From NCBI RefSeq assembly GCF_010093595.1, contig NW_022985448.1, forward strand, positions 754,180 through 818,179: a stretch of 64,000 nucleotides of DNA, given 5' to 3'. Origin of the DNA: Mytilinidion resinicola (Eukaryota > Ascomycota > Dothideomycetes > Mytilinidiales > Mytilinidiaceae). Positions 1-11,133 of the stretch are shown here, piece after piece (the stretch's first letter is position 1; each line of letters opens with the position of its first letter). The notes below the pieces were generated by a model that had not been told where the DNA came from, searched no databases, and saw only the letters and a program-made list of their open reading frames with translations. Position numbers and translations under genes: made by a program.

Positions 1-1301
1 GGGCTTCCCGTTCGCAAGGACGTAAAAACGGTAGAAGAGTCTTGGAAACCATTCGAAGAGAAGATCGCGCAAATCAACTCCGAGGATCTCCAGAAGCTTG
101 AATCCGATGAGTGGAAGCAGGCAGGCACGATATGTTGGACAATCGATGAGTATCGCAATAGTGAGCACGGAAAGGCAAACGCTCATATCGGTCTTTATGA
201 CATTAAAGACGTCCCTTCACCGAATCAACCAGCCTGCTGGTGGCCTGATTCTGCAGAAACCTCTCCGCAAAGACCACTAGCTGGACTGAAGATCGTGGAT
301 CTAACCCGTGTTATTGCAGCGCCTGCAATCACCCGTGGCCTGGCTGAGTTGGGCGCTAGTGTGATGCGTGTCACTGCTCCTCATATCACTGATTTCTCAG
401 CGCTTCATATAGATTTGAATTGGGGGAAATGGGAATCAGAATTAGACCTCCGGGAAGAAGACAACCGGGAAAAACTGCGTGCCTTGATTCGAGAGGCTGA
501 TGTCGTGGTCCACGGGTACCGTCCTGGAGTGCTTGACAAATATGGATTCTCTCAGCAATGCATACTAGACCTCTGCAAGGACAGAGAGCGTGGTTTGATC
601 GTGGTGCGGGAGAATTGCTATGGATGGCAAGGACCATGGTCGTACAGAAGTGGCTGGCAGCAGATCAGCGATGCGGTAAGTAAGATTTAATTCACCTGCC
701 TCTCAACTACTGACCCAACTGCGCCAGAACTGTGGTGTATCCATGGAATTTGGACGGGCAATGGGCAACGATGAACCGGTCACCCCTGTTTTCCCGAACT
801 CGGATTACTGCACAGGCGTTTCCGGCGTCGTAGCCATTCTAAACGCAATTCTACGGCGAGGATCGGATGGAGGATCTTATAGCATTGATGTAAGATTCCA
901 TGCGCTTGCTTGTTAGTGGATGGAGTGCTAATTGTGACCAGATCGCCTTGAACTACTACTCGCAGTGGTTGGTCAACAGTTGCGGAACCTATTCCCCAGC
1001 AGTTTGGGAAGATGTCTGGGCACGCAACGGAAAGCATGTCTTCCGCCATCATCACAACATGGGCTATACGCTTCCACGGTATATTCAGATGCTGAAGACG
1101 AATAGCGGTTCAGTGCTTTTTAGGCCAGAGTTTTTTGAGGACCGGAAAAATGAGGCGCTAGGGAAGTCAGTCCGGACAGTCGCGCCGGTTTTGAGATTTC
1201 CGGATGGTCCCGTCCAGTTGAGGTATAATATTGGGACGCGTTCGAACGGAGTGGACAAGCCATACTGGCCACAGAATTTGATGACAGAAATTGTGGCGTA
1301 G
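1..1301 (+). CDS. CoA-transferase family III (CaiB/BaiF-like), 5'-truncated by window edge
   Basis: The 3' part of a spliced gene, with exons 1-675, 728-889 and 942-1301. Both introns are 52 nt, phase 0, with GTAAG donors. The visible 399 residues contain LKIVDLTRVIAAPAITRGLAELGA followed by a stretch ending VVHGYRPGVLDKYGF. These are the hallmarks of the second half of the duplicated fungal CaiB/BaiF (family III) CoA-transferases, which move CoA between carboxylic acids; the family also includes carnitine CoA-transferase and alpha-methylacyl-CoA racemase. The next blocks, DYCTGVSGVVAILNAIL and YSQWLVNSCG, also fit. The start codon and the N-terminal copy of the domain lie outside the window. 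Substrate and compartment cannot be told from sequence. Family assignment is fairly sure; the exact reaction is unknown. Confidence 0.82.
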
Positions 1302-1657
1302 AATATCTTTGTCGAAAAGGCTGCATCAACCTTCAACAGGCGAGGGCAGTTAAGAGCCGAACGCGATTTTGCATTCACCAATATTGTACCTGGGTAGATA
1401 CTTGTAGGTCAATAGAAGTATACCTTTAGGTTTAGCTCATGAGTCAGCTACCTAATCTCACTTTCCTGAATGGCATCATCCCTCCCCGGCCACACCGGCG
1501 ATGGATTTTCGCTTGTGAGTAGACCATGTAGTGAGTCAGAGCAGACAGCAGGACACTATAAGAGCCGAAGGAAGATACCGAAGGGAGGATATACCTTTCA
1601 AAGTACATGCTTACTAGGACGATAGACCGCTTCATTTACACACCCTACTTCGGATCA
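1302..1657. other. Intergenic, CoA-transferase 3' to GNAT 5'
   Basis: About 350 nt with no convincing coding frame. An in-frame ATG at 1607 would add 17 residues to the acetyltransferase, but the ATG at 1658 gives the typical short GNAT N-terminus. The rest is taken as 3' UTR plus promoter. Confidence 0.5.
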
Positions 1658-2467
1658 ATGGAATCGCCAACAACTATAACGACACCGCGGTTGCGGCTGA
1701 CTCACATTACAGGAGTGGAGAGCGGCTCTATAGCGTTGTCCGATCTTCATTGTGTTTGGGGCAACGAGATCGCTACTAAGTGGAAGTATGTACGAGCCAT
1801 TTTCTCTGATTTCAGATTCGTCCGAGCTATTTCTAGTAATTCAAGAACGTCTTGTTCGACGATAAGTCGGGACTGACTTCGTTATAGCATCCACGGGTCC
1901 TGCAAGACGTTGTCAGAAACCGAAGAACGGGCAAGAACAATCTTGAAGAAGGCGCAAGACTACTTCATTGTCCACAGAAAGGTTCCTGGCCAGCATCTGG
2001 AAGTCGCGGAAGGCAAAGATGCAGCGCCTTCGGAATCCAACTACACCTGGGAGGCAATTGGAATGATCAACCTAGTCCGATCTGAAAAGCCAGATCTGGA
2101 TCCATTGCCAATCCCAGATTCAAAGCTCCAGCGAGATTCACAGGATTCCGATGAGTCTGCAAAGCTCCCAGCGGTTCAGACGAGGAGTATCGGTTATATG
2201 TACCGAGAAGAGGCGTGGGGCAAAGGATATGGGATGGAAGCAGCTGCTGCTCTACTCAATCACTTTCGTCAGGCAGCATCCCGCATGGACAGCCCGACTT
2301 TGGTATACGTGGAAGCTGGAGTTGATCCCTCCAACACTGGAAGCCTACGTATTTTAGAGAAGCTCAGATTCCAAAAAGTCGGGCTGAATGTTATTGCAGA
2401 TGAGAAGGTGTTTCTGGCTGGGGAATGGAGACAGAACGAATATCCAATTTATGGCCTATACCTCTGA
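1658..2467 (+). CDS. GNAT-family N-acetyltransferase
   Basis: Two exons, 1658-1785 and 1888-2467, with a 102-nt GTATGT...TAG intron in phase 2, giving 235 residues. The protein opens with TTPRLRLTHI, the usual beta-1 of RimJ/RimL-like GNATs. It carries the acetyl-CoA loop EEAWGKGYGMEAAAALL near residue 155 (pattern R/Q-x-x-G-x-G/A), then VEAGVDPSNTGSLRILEKL, the beta-5/alpha-4 block where the Asn and the following helix sit. It would transfer acetyl from acetyl-CoA to an amine; the acceptor is unknown. The middle (about residues 60-130) holds an insert rich in charged residues, common in fungal members. The start at 1607 is an alternative. Family assignment is confident, substrate is not. Confidence 0.82.
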
Positions 2468-3971
2468 AGATAGCGACCAATAGCCGTCCTCCTGGGTGTA
2501 CAACAGTCAGTTTCTGGATTTCTATCTTCCGCTAAAACATTGTATTCATTAGACTATGTTGTTCGCACCTAATTTCCAATGTGCATGTCTTGCTCACCGC
2601 GGAGAATCCCAGTTCTGCTGTTTCAACACCCCAATGTGCACACTTCCCCACCCGGGCTGCTCACGTGACCCTGCGACGCTGTGTCGGAGTTCGGCTCAGT
2701 CCCAGCTCAGCTTCGGCTCAGGTCTCCTCAGGTCTGCTCACCCTTGCTCACCCGCTGCAGCACCAAGTGCGAAATGGAAGAGAAGCTTCGCGAACTTTTT
2801 TGGTGGAGCTGGTCCGAGCGCTAATCAGAGATGTTGAAGTTGCCAGACTGCCAAGGCCAACCAATCCCTTCCCTAACTCGCCATTCACAATCCTGCTGCG
2901 ACGAGTTTCAGCGCCTAGGTACACTCGCTACCGATGCTGGGGTTTGCGTGGACTTCATCTTTCATTGTCAAGCTCATGGCAAAAGCGCCCTAGTGGAGGG
3001 GAGTTGAATGCTCTTCGAAATGGCTGACTTGACTTTAAGGCTGCTCGGCTTTCATCTATGCTCGCTGTTCAGGCCTCTTTCCATCGAAATGAGCAATCAA
3101 GTGGTTCATGTATGCCTTGACGAACCCCATTTTGACGTCTGAGAAGGCTGGGCTGCCTTCAGCTGATTGAGATGCCGAACCTGGCTGCGGCCATGAGCGC
3201 TGACATGATCCCTACTTATTCCTACGCCCTTCGCTAGAGGCCGCTTTCATACTCTTTCTCTGAAGTGTTCCTTTGATTCCCGTTTCTGCAGGAATTCCGC
3301 TGCCTTTTGGTGACTGGCGCGATGCACAACACATTCAACCCCCGCAGCACGCGCACGAAGGTCGACACGGTCAGGCTTTAGTATCCTCAGGAAGGTGGAC
3401 CGTTGCTGCAGCCATTGCATTTCGGCCTCGCCTGGATGTGGCCTCTGACGCATGCCATTGGATGCTTCACCCTCGATTGGCGTTTTGATCAGCGAGGCTG
3501 AAAGTTCACCTTGGAAAGGCTGAGGGCCGCTTGCCTTCTTGCGAACCCTTTACACCGGAGGTTAAGCGCCCTGGAGACCCGTCGATTGCTTCTCCCAACT
3601 ATGTGGGCCTCAGCAACTCGGCCGTTGTTCCTAGAATAGAAGGCAGTACACGCATGACACACACGGCTGTATGCGTGTCTCAGCCTGCCTAGGGCAAGCG
3701 CTCGAGGCAGTCCATTTATTTCCCTATAAGCACGGCATTTCCACCTGTGCGCAACGTTCTTTAGCCTTGTTATGATAGCACTACCTGACATCTACGTTTC
3801 CCTAGGAAGGGCTTCTCGAAAGTGCCTCAATTATCCAAGCACTTTGTCGATTTCAACATCTGTGGTCTGAAAAATCTCCCAACCGGTCGGCTCATGTGAG
3901 CGGAGGTTGTGGAATCCGGGTAACGAAGACGAATTTGGCACTACAATCGGTAACACTCTCTAGTGGTCCAC
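2468..3971. other. Gene-poor stretch with GCTCA motifs, possible transposon remnant
   Basis: About 1.5 kb without a supportable gene. Between 2570 and 2770 the sequence repeats GGCTCAG/GCTCACC-type words many times and contains CCAATGTGCA twice (2576-2585 and 2631-2640). Short minus-strand frames at 3247-3453 and 3489-3791 are interrupted and match no family I recognise. The layout (terminal-looking motif, subterminal word repeats, broken frames) is what a decayed DNA transposon end looks like, but no transposase motif is visible. Confidence 0.35.
2576..2641 (+). repeat. Left copies of CCAATGTGCA motif (putative terminal motif)
   Basis: CCAATGTGCA occurs at 2576-2585 and, extended to CCCAATGTGCAC, at 2630-2641. 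The 12-mer recurs in inverted orientation at 14463-14474. Both sides are followed inward by clusters of GCTCA words. Suggestive of terminal inverted repeats of a hAT-like element; not proven. Confidence 0.35.
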
Positions 3972-6900
3972 ATGGGCAATAGAAGAACGAAGAAATCCGG
4001 GGCCGATCTAAAGAAGGAAATTGAGGACGAGATGGCACGCGTGCGCTTGGATTACAAACGAGACTACAAAGAAACCGCTTTTGTATCGTACGACTACATT
4101 ACCAGACTCTTGACGTCCACACAACCCATCAACAAACTACGAGATAGCCTCCGGGCTGATCAGAGCACGCCGGAATTTGAAGGTTATCCCAGGAGAAAAG
4201 GGTTGAAGAACTTGGAGAGGGACGTGAAGCAAAAGGCACCGAAGCTTTATTCAGTCCTTCTGCTTGTGGGCAAGCCACAGCGGATTGGGCAGCTTTTGCG
4301 AGACAACGTTACCGATGAAATATTCGGCCAGGTTGAAGGTGGCGTCGGCCCCTCCTGTCCCAAGAAGTATTTGCGTAGATGTCGACATTTCCAGGGGATT
4401 GCAGAGGACTTTTACCAAATGCAGTGGCATATTCCTCCGATTCTTTCCGATGAGAGTCACCAGATATACCCAGTAGAATGCTTCCGTTTCCCGTTTGTGG
4501 CTGCGCCTGAATACATTGCTCGTGGGAGTTTTGGTCATGTTCATACAGTCACGATTGCGAAGGGACACTTAAGAACAAATGACTATGACCAAGTGAGTTC
4601 TTCAATCCTCCCAACCCCCTCTTTGTCTCTCAACATTCCATTGAGTTGCACTAACATGTTGTTATCATCAGGAACCCATCGTGGCATACAAGATGGTGAA
4701 GAAAGATGACGACGTGACTTGGGATAAGCTGCTGAGAGAGGTCGAAACGATCCGAGTGCGACGACATGACAATATCGTTCCCTTACTCGCTAGCTTCTCA
4801 GCTGGACGTGAAAATCCCTTGGAAAAGTACTGCAAGAAAGAAAGCTTACATATGCTTTTCCCGCATACCAAGGCCGGCGATATGAAAGCTTGGCTAGAAA
4901 GAGACAGCTGGCCGCAGGACCTGAGGAATGAAGAAGCTCGTCGAACATACATTTTCGAAACCATACAAGGCCTTGTATCTGGTGTCGCATTCATCCATAG
5001 AGAGATTCAAAATCGCATAGCCTTCCATCACGATTTGAAGCCTAGCAACATACTCCTTTTTGAGAGAACGGGATCCCGGCCAATGTGGAAGATTTGTGAC
5101 TTCGGCAATGCGAATCTTAGAGATCGGGACGACACTGAGACCGTTAAAACAAAAGATAACGTATTTGGCACATACGTCTACAAACCTCCAGAATACTTTG
5201 TAAAGAAGGAAGGAGAGCAGCCAAAGCACGGACGACCTTTCGATGTCTATTCTCTTGGATGTGTATGCTTGGATCTTGCAACGATACTGAAGTTCGTCGT
5301 CGGGCTGAAAATACGGAGCACGTATACTATGGGGACGAGAAACCGGATCCCCCTGAACCCGATTACTCTTTTCACAACAATCCGAAGGTCGTCGAGTGTT
5401 GGATCAATCATCTCAAGGAAGGACGCAAAGGAAGCAGTTCCGACAAGCTAGAACAGCTCCTCAGTCTGATATCGGAAATGCTAAGGGACAAGGACCAGAG
5501 AATATTTGCCTGGGAAGTCGAAATTGACCTGTACGAAATGCAAAATCCCATTTCAAACGAAGAAGATCTTCGAAAGATTCAAAAGCGACTCGAAGAGATT
5601 GTTCAGCCATCTAAAATGTCCCTGAACAGTTTGGATGATGTGCATAATCCCTTGCAGAGGGCCATTGCAAATAAGAAATCCTGGCAGTACGATATTCTCA
5701 GAAAGTATAAGTGGTCTGATAGCACGCCGAAGTCGACCATGGAGCAGAGGGAGAAGCCGAAGCCAGCCGACGGGTATCGATCAACGCTCAACAAGTTTCA
5801 AACCGCTCAAAATTTTGCCCGAAATAAGCTCTTTGGCCGTCATGAAATCGATAACAAGATTGTTGCGGGCTTTGGTGCCTCAGAGATCGTCGGGCTTTAT
5901 GGAATAAGCGGCATAGGGTACGTGTGTGACAGTGCCAGGCATTCGATTCTGCATCATTCTAACGAGCAATCTTAGGAAATCTCACTTAGCATACCACAAC
6001 ATCGCTCGGTTTAGGGACACTAAAAACATCGACAACAAGAAGCACACGTTCTGGGTTGAGGCTGGCAACGACTTGGAATTTCGAAGATCGATGCAGACAA
6101 TAGCCCAGGAAATTCAATTCGAAGGCTGGGAGCGGAGCGATCCGACTGCCCTTGTAGCGAACTGGCTAAGTGATTGTAACAACGGGCAATGGATCATGGT
6201 TCTCGATGGCCTTAACGATGAGATTACTGCCGAAAAAGTCAGGAAGCTTTTACCGGATAAATGCGGACAGATACTCATCACGACGAAAAACCGGCGTGTT
6301 TTGCCGAATTTCCTAGACCTCAAGCGGACAGACCTCTGTCTCCTCGTCGAAGAATTGCCTGTGGCCGACTCTCGATTGATCTTCGACTGGTACAACGATG
6401 ATATGCTTGCGGAGGACGCCAAGATGAATAATCTGATGTCAAAGCTCTCACTTCCGCTCCTTATAAAGAAGGTTGCGGAGTCTACGATATCAAATAATAT
6501 TCCACTATCGAAATGGTACAAGAAAATGCAGGCTGGGCGAGAATACAGCTTTTCGTCCTCGGAGGTGGATGATTTGCTCAACGAAGAAGGCGGCATCTTT
6601 ACCCCCTTAATCCCAGCGTTTCTAAAGCATCCCACCCAGCAAACGAAGTCCACAACATGGCCAAGCCAGGAGATGCGCCTTCTCGGAATCTTGTCCTGCC
6701 TGAATAACAGTCGGATGGAGGTTTGTCTGATACAACAGGAATATGAAGACCACGGCGTGCTCTGGGAGATGCTGGGAACATTGAAAAATTGCTCATTCAT
6801 CTTGGAAGCAAACGCGGAAATCTCAAGAACGAACGACAGTCCCCGGATCAAAGATACTTTCTACATGCACGAATCCGTGCAAATCCTGTTCCGGCAGTGG

Positions 6901-8331
6901 ATCAAGACATACATGGAATCTCCTGGGGCCGTACTACTTGAGCTCCAGGCGACCGCCTTGTGCATGCTCTTCACACGCTACGGCCATGAAAAGAACAAGA
7001 AGCATGCTGGAGAGGCGGCGAAGATTGCGCGATCCTCCTATCGCTGGAAGAAGGACTTCAAGCCGCATTTCGAGCGCTTCCTAGAGTTTGCCAAGAAACA
7101 GAAGGACAAGCTCGACGGTTCCACCAGCTTCAAATGTGACGACATGGATAATCAAAGGATGGTCCAGTCAGTCGTTACTTTCTCTCAGGTATACCTAGAT
7201 GAAGGCCGTTACGGTGATGCAGCACACGTTCTCGAATTGACGCAAAATCTCTACCAAGGGACAAAGTTCCGACACAACCTCGTCCGCACGCTCGCACAGG
7301 CATACACTGCCGTCCTGCCATTCGGGAGAACATCTCGAAACAACTGGACCAGGGCTGAGTCATTGCTAGACAAATCGATCGAAGAGTGCGCGTGGCAAAA
7401 CAGACACGAAGAAAAATGGGAATGTGTCCTCGCTCTGGCCAATCTCCACAGCAAATCGCTACGGCCCAACATGGCACTTGCTCGGCTGAAAACTTTGCAA
7501 GAGCTTGAGTTGCGGATTAAAAACGATCATCCGTACCTTTGCAGGCCCACCATCGTTGGCGATGAGCAAATAAGCCAGCGTTTCGCAATTCGAGTCAAAA
7601 TCGAAGAAGCCAAAGCTCAATTGGCCAGCGCAAAACTTTCTATCAGGAAGCAGCTCTCCGACAAAACAAAGACGGAGCTTTTGGAAAAGGCCCTGGCCAG
7701 TTTCGACGATGCAAAACTCGCCATTAAGGAGTGGTTCCCTAGAGAAGAGTGGTGGAGCATGACGGACGTTGACCAGCACAGAGCCGCCGTCTTCTTCGAA
7801 ATGGGCCACCAGGAGGCATTAAACAATGCCGAACGCATCCTCAACAGGCTGCTTATACCGTTGAAAGCCGAATGCGAAGCTCCAGATCAGGCTCCGGATC
7901 GAGATCCACATCGAGCAGGAAGCCAAAAACGAATTTGGGACATTCAATGCCAGATTGCACGCGTGTGGTTTGCCATGGGCTCTGAACTTTGTCGAGATAA
8001 CGCCATTGCGAGTTTCAAGGAGCTGCTTGGACGCTGCGAGGGATGCTATGGGAAACAAGATGGGCAAACGCTTACTTGCGCTACTCTGCTCAAGGAAGCA
8101 TACGAGCGGCGTGGCCAAAGTGCGGATGCTGAAGAGATAGGAAGGCATTACAGCTTAGAGCCAGAGATGAGCGATGTGCCATTCGCTGACCGATGCACAG
8201 AATCGGCTGGCAGCAGCGTAGGGATGTGCAGCCTCGCGGTCTTCTTGCTAGTCATTTGCGCCTTTCTCTATTCCTACCTTCTGTATTTCCACCCTCCTTT
8301 GCAAGGACCAATGGTTGAGAAAAAGCTATAG
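3972..8331 (+). CDS. Protein kinase / NB-ARC / TPR-like STAND receptor, frameshifted
   Basis: Exons 3972-4592, 4672-5917 (interrupted) and 5976-8331. The first in-frame ATG is 3972; 3963 is GTG. The kinase domain starts near residue 185 with GSFGHVHTV, then the lysine in IVAYKMVKK, HHDLKPSNILL, CDFGNANL, GTYVYKPPE and FDVYSLGCVCLDLA. HHD replaces HRD, so this is a non-RD kinase. At about 5281-5305 the reading frame switches by one base: LDLATILK is in one frame and RRRAENTEHVYYG in the next. No intron of normal length explains this. Downstream is an NB-ARC ATPase with P-loop GLYGISGIGKS (split by the 58-nt intron), Walker B WIMVLDGLND, ILITTKNRRV and an MHD-like MHESVQILFRQW. A helical TPR-like region follows, then a terminal membrane segment (LAVFLLVICAFLYSYLLYF). 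Fungal STAND proteins of this build are thought to act in non-self recognition and cell death. It may be a pseudogene or an assembly indel. Confidence 0.75.
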
Positions 8332-8867
8332 GGTGTCTCGGTGCTAAGCTCTACAAGCTCAGTCATGTTACGAAATAATCTTGAGATGGAGAAGACGGTT
8401 TTATATAGCTTGATGGCTTCACTAATAACTGGCCATTTCAAGCTTCAAGAAAGCGCCGAATATCACGGCAAATGTTGACGCTTACAAAATCGGAAAGGAG
8501 AACAAGGAAATGCTCCGTCGACCACTGCGAGCTCATGCACCTATGCAACTATGAACCTATGAGCCAAATACCCATGGACTCCATGAACGGCGTGAACCCC
8601 ATGGACCCTTGAACTCATGAGCGTGTGAGCTCATACACCCATAAACCCCTGAATTATTGAACGTATTACGCCATGCAATGTCCCGTCCTCCCGTCTTCCA
8701 AAATTGCCATAAACCCATAACTCCGCCTCCATACCGACGCTAAAATATGCACATGAAGATGTCGCTGCAGGTGAAGCAACGCATTGACAAGCCCTGGACT
8801 GCAAGTCCCAGAGCAACAAACGAGAGGGGGTCTAGCAGAACGCATGACCGAGGCCTAATAGCTCGCA
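8332..8867. repeat. Intergenic with degenerate ATGAAC/CATGGAC repeats
   Basis: From about 8530 to 8660 short degenerate words recur (CTATGAAC, CCATGAAC, CCATGGAC, TCATGAGC, GTGAGCTCAT). This looks like an old minisatellite. There is no coding frame; the remainder is presumably 3' UTR of the two convergent genes. Confidence 0.4.
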
Positions 8868-9610
8868 TTAGCTCTGTCTCCGTACCAACACATCAATACA
8901 AGAAGTCTTACGTGGGCTAGGCATGGACGTCGCCGGGCCGTATTCCGACACCCTGCCGGTCGCTGATCGCCGCAGGGAGAAACCAGCGCCAACATCCTCA
9001 ACATGCAGCACGCGTTCGCGGCGCCCAGCGGCGTCGGCACTCGAGCTACCAATGCTGCCCTGCTGATTGTATGCCGAGCCAAAGGGTTGCCTGCCGCCGT
9101 ATGCCGAGCCAAAGGGTTGCTTGCTCTCTGTGCCGCCAGAACCACCGCGCAGATGAACCTCGGGTTGTTGTGAAGGCAGTCGAGGAGCATGACCTTCAAG
9201 TGCCGGGGCAGCGCTGGCGGGATGGCCGTGGCTAGTGTCGTAACCAGCGTGGTAGTCACGACTAGGGTCGAAGAGAGGGTGTGGTTCGGAATGATGCTCG
9301 AAGGGCCCGCTGCCAGAGCGCCTCAGTGGTTCGGGGAGCCTGGTTCTAATATCAGAGGAAGGCGGACTGCCAGCCGGAGTGCCTTTGCAGCTTACCTGGC
9401 TATGTTGACAGCACGCAAGAGTGCAGACATGACGCTAGAGCATAACAAGCACTCCTGGAACGGCATGTCCTTGTCGCGCGCATGCTGAATGAAGTGGTTG
9501 AGCAAGTCCAGGGCATCTCTGAGATTGACACGACCCTCTGGGGTAGGACGGGCGGGGGTGCGCAGGCGGAACGGGGACCACCACGGGTTGTCGCGACGGG
9601 AGGGAGCCAT
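8868..9610 (-). CDS. Unrecognised 230-residue protein, two exons
   Basis: Minus-strand gene inferred by splicing. Exon 1 is 9610-9396, starting MAPSRRDNPWWSPFRL; then a 50-nt GTAAGC...TAG intron in phase 2; exon 2 is 9345-8868, ending LVRRQS. The second exon has no ATG-initiated frame of its own, so it is easy to miss, yet it stays open for 159 codons. The first 72 residues look like a small helical domain (VNLRDALDLLNHFIQHARDKD, CLLCSSVMSALLRAV). The rest is low-complexity and rich in Ser, Gly, His and Arg, with a near-perfect duplication KQPFGSAY / RQPFGSAY. I do not recognise the family. It lies between the two STAND genes. The start at 9610 is the only ATG that fits; frames further upstream begin with GTG. 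Confidence 0.5.
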
Positions 9611-11133
9611 GGCGCTGTGCTGGCGTCGTGGGCGTCGTGGTGACCTGTTACGAGAGAGTTGAGGCTGGTGGGCCGTGGGTGGTGGAGTGGAAAGCAGAGC
9701 TCTGTCCGTGTCGGGCAACCAGCTGCCCAGCCACATCCGGGCGGGACCTGCATTCACTGCACCTCCCGACCAGACCCGAAGGCACACCCCCAGATGGCAC
9801 CTGGCTCAGGGCAGCTGCCCGGTGGGTTTCATTCCGTCGGCCGCTGCTGGTGTTTGCACTCGCGATGATCTCGTCAAGGGTACAAGGTAAGACTGTCGAG
9901 GGGTAACTACAAAGGATCGAGGATGACATCACCAACCACAGAGCGCCACACATGGGCCGGAGAAATGCCGAAAAGCTTCGACTTCGACACCGCCCACCGC
10001 CCACCGCCCACCTCCCCCAGTCTCTCAGCGTGCGGGGCGTGGCTCTCGTTAGTGTCGCGTTGGAGGACGAGGCACCTCACAGAGTGCTGCAATAGTGTAC
10101 GCAGATTGCTCAACAGTCCGTGGGCATGATCCCATGGCTGTATTCTACGTCGGGTTGACCCGGTTGGCAGTCTCAAATCGAGCAACCCGTCCAGAGCATA
10201 GTGGGTAGACAGGTCCAAGGCCGATACTCATCATGCTATAGTACTAAGAGGTAGAGATGTGTCGTTTCTCTTTCCAATTTGCGCTTCACTACTCCCAGTA
10301 GGTGGTATCCGCCCCTCCACCTGCCTTGGAGACCGCCGTCTTCATCTCACGGCCGCTTCCGAATGTCATCGTCTGCGAAGTTCTCCGACACGTTCCTAGA
10401 CGTAATCTCCACTTCGTATCGATGCTGGCTGGAGCCCGCCTTTGCTGTTATTGTGCCCTCCCACCATGTTCCTGTCCTTGGGTTCAGTCCGAGCATCGCG
10501 CTCGATGCCGCCGAAGCTCACCAGAATCATGGACCCAAACTGTGTCGCCGACTTTGTACTTGTTGCTTGTATAGCCGCCCGAAGGAGTTGCTGGACGTGT
10601 CATTCTGATCGAGCCTTAGGATGCCAAAAGCCTGCGATCATTCGTCAGCCTGGTGCCATCCTTCATATTGAGGCGTGGATGGACGAACCTGGATCTACGG
10701 TCGATAACTGGATCTATAAGCGCGTTGCAAATGTCCAAGTTGTTATAGCGCGATGGCTGCCTCAGAGGATGTAGAATCTCTGCCTGCTGCCTTGCGCGAG
10801 ATTCCAAGTTGCACAGCCTGGCCCAGCCTTCCCACCTGCATTGCAGTGCGTGCAATCAGTCACTACAGACACCAAGGCGGACACGTCAGCCGCACCTCAA
10901 GGCATTGCTGCTCATAATAGCCTGAGTCAAGGTACTAATCGTCCTCTCGAACTACACGAGGTATCCAAGCCCTTGGTAAGAAGAGCATCATCGCCCACTG
11001 AAGTATGCCTGGAGGTTCGCTCTTCTACTTAACAGTAATACAGTAGGCGGTCTGCTTGTTATAACTTATGCCAGGAGCCACTATCTCGCTCACCTTGGCG
11101 TCATGCCACATAGCTTACTGGGGGCCTTGAAGC
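9611..11133. other. Intergenic region between small gene and ankyrin gene
   Basis: About 1.5 kb in which every frame is broken. On the minus strand near 10519-10561 a short piece reads YKVGDTVWVHDSG, a wording I associate with fungal conserved modules; it is followed by stops and is at best a fossil. Nothing else is assignable. Confidence 0.4.

Noticed and set aside
3963..3971. Start of the kinase-STAND protein at 3963
   Set aside because: That codon is GTG; the first ATG in frame is 3972.
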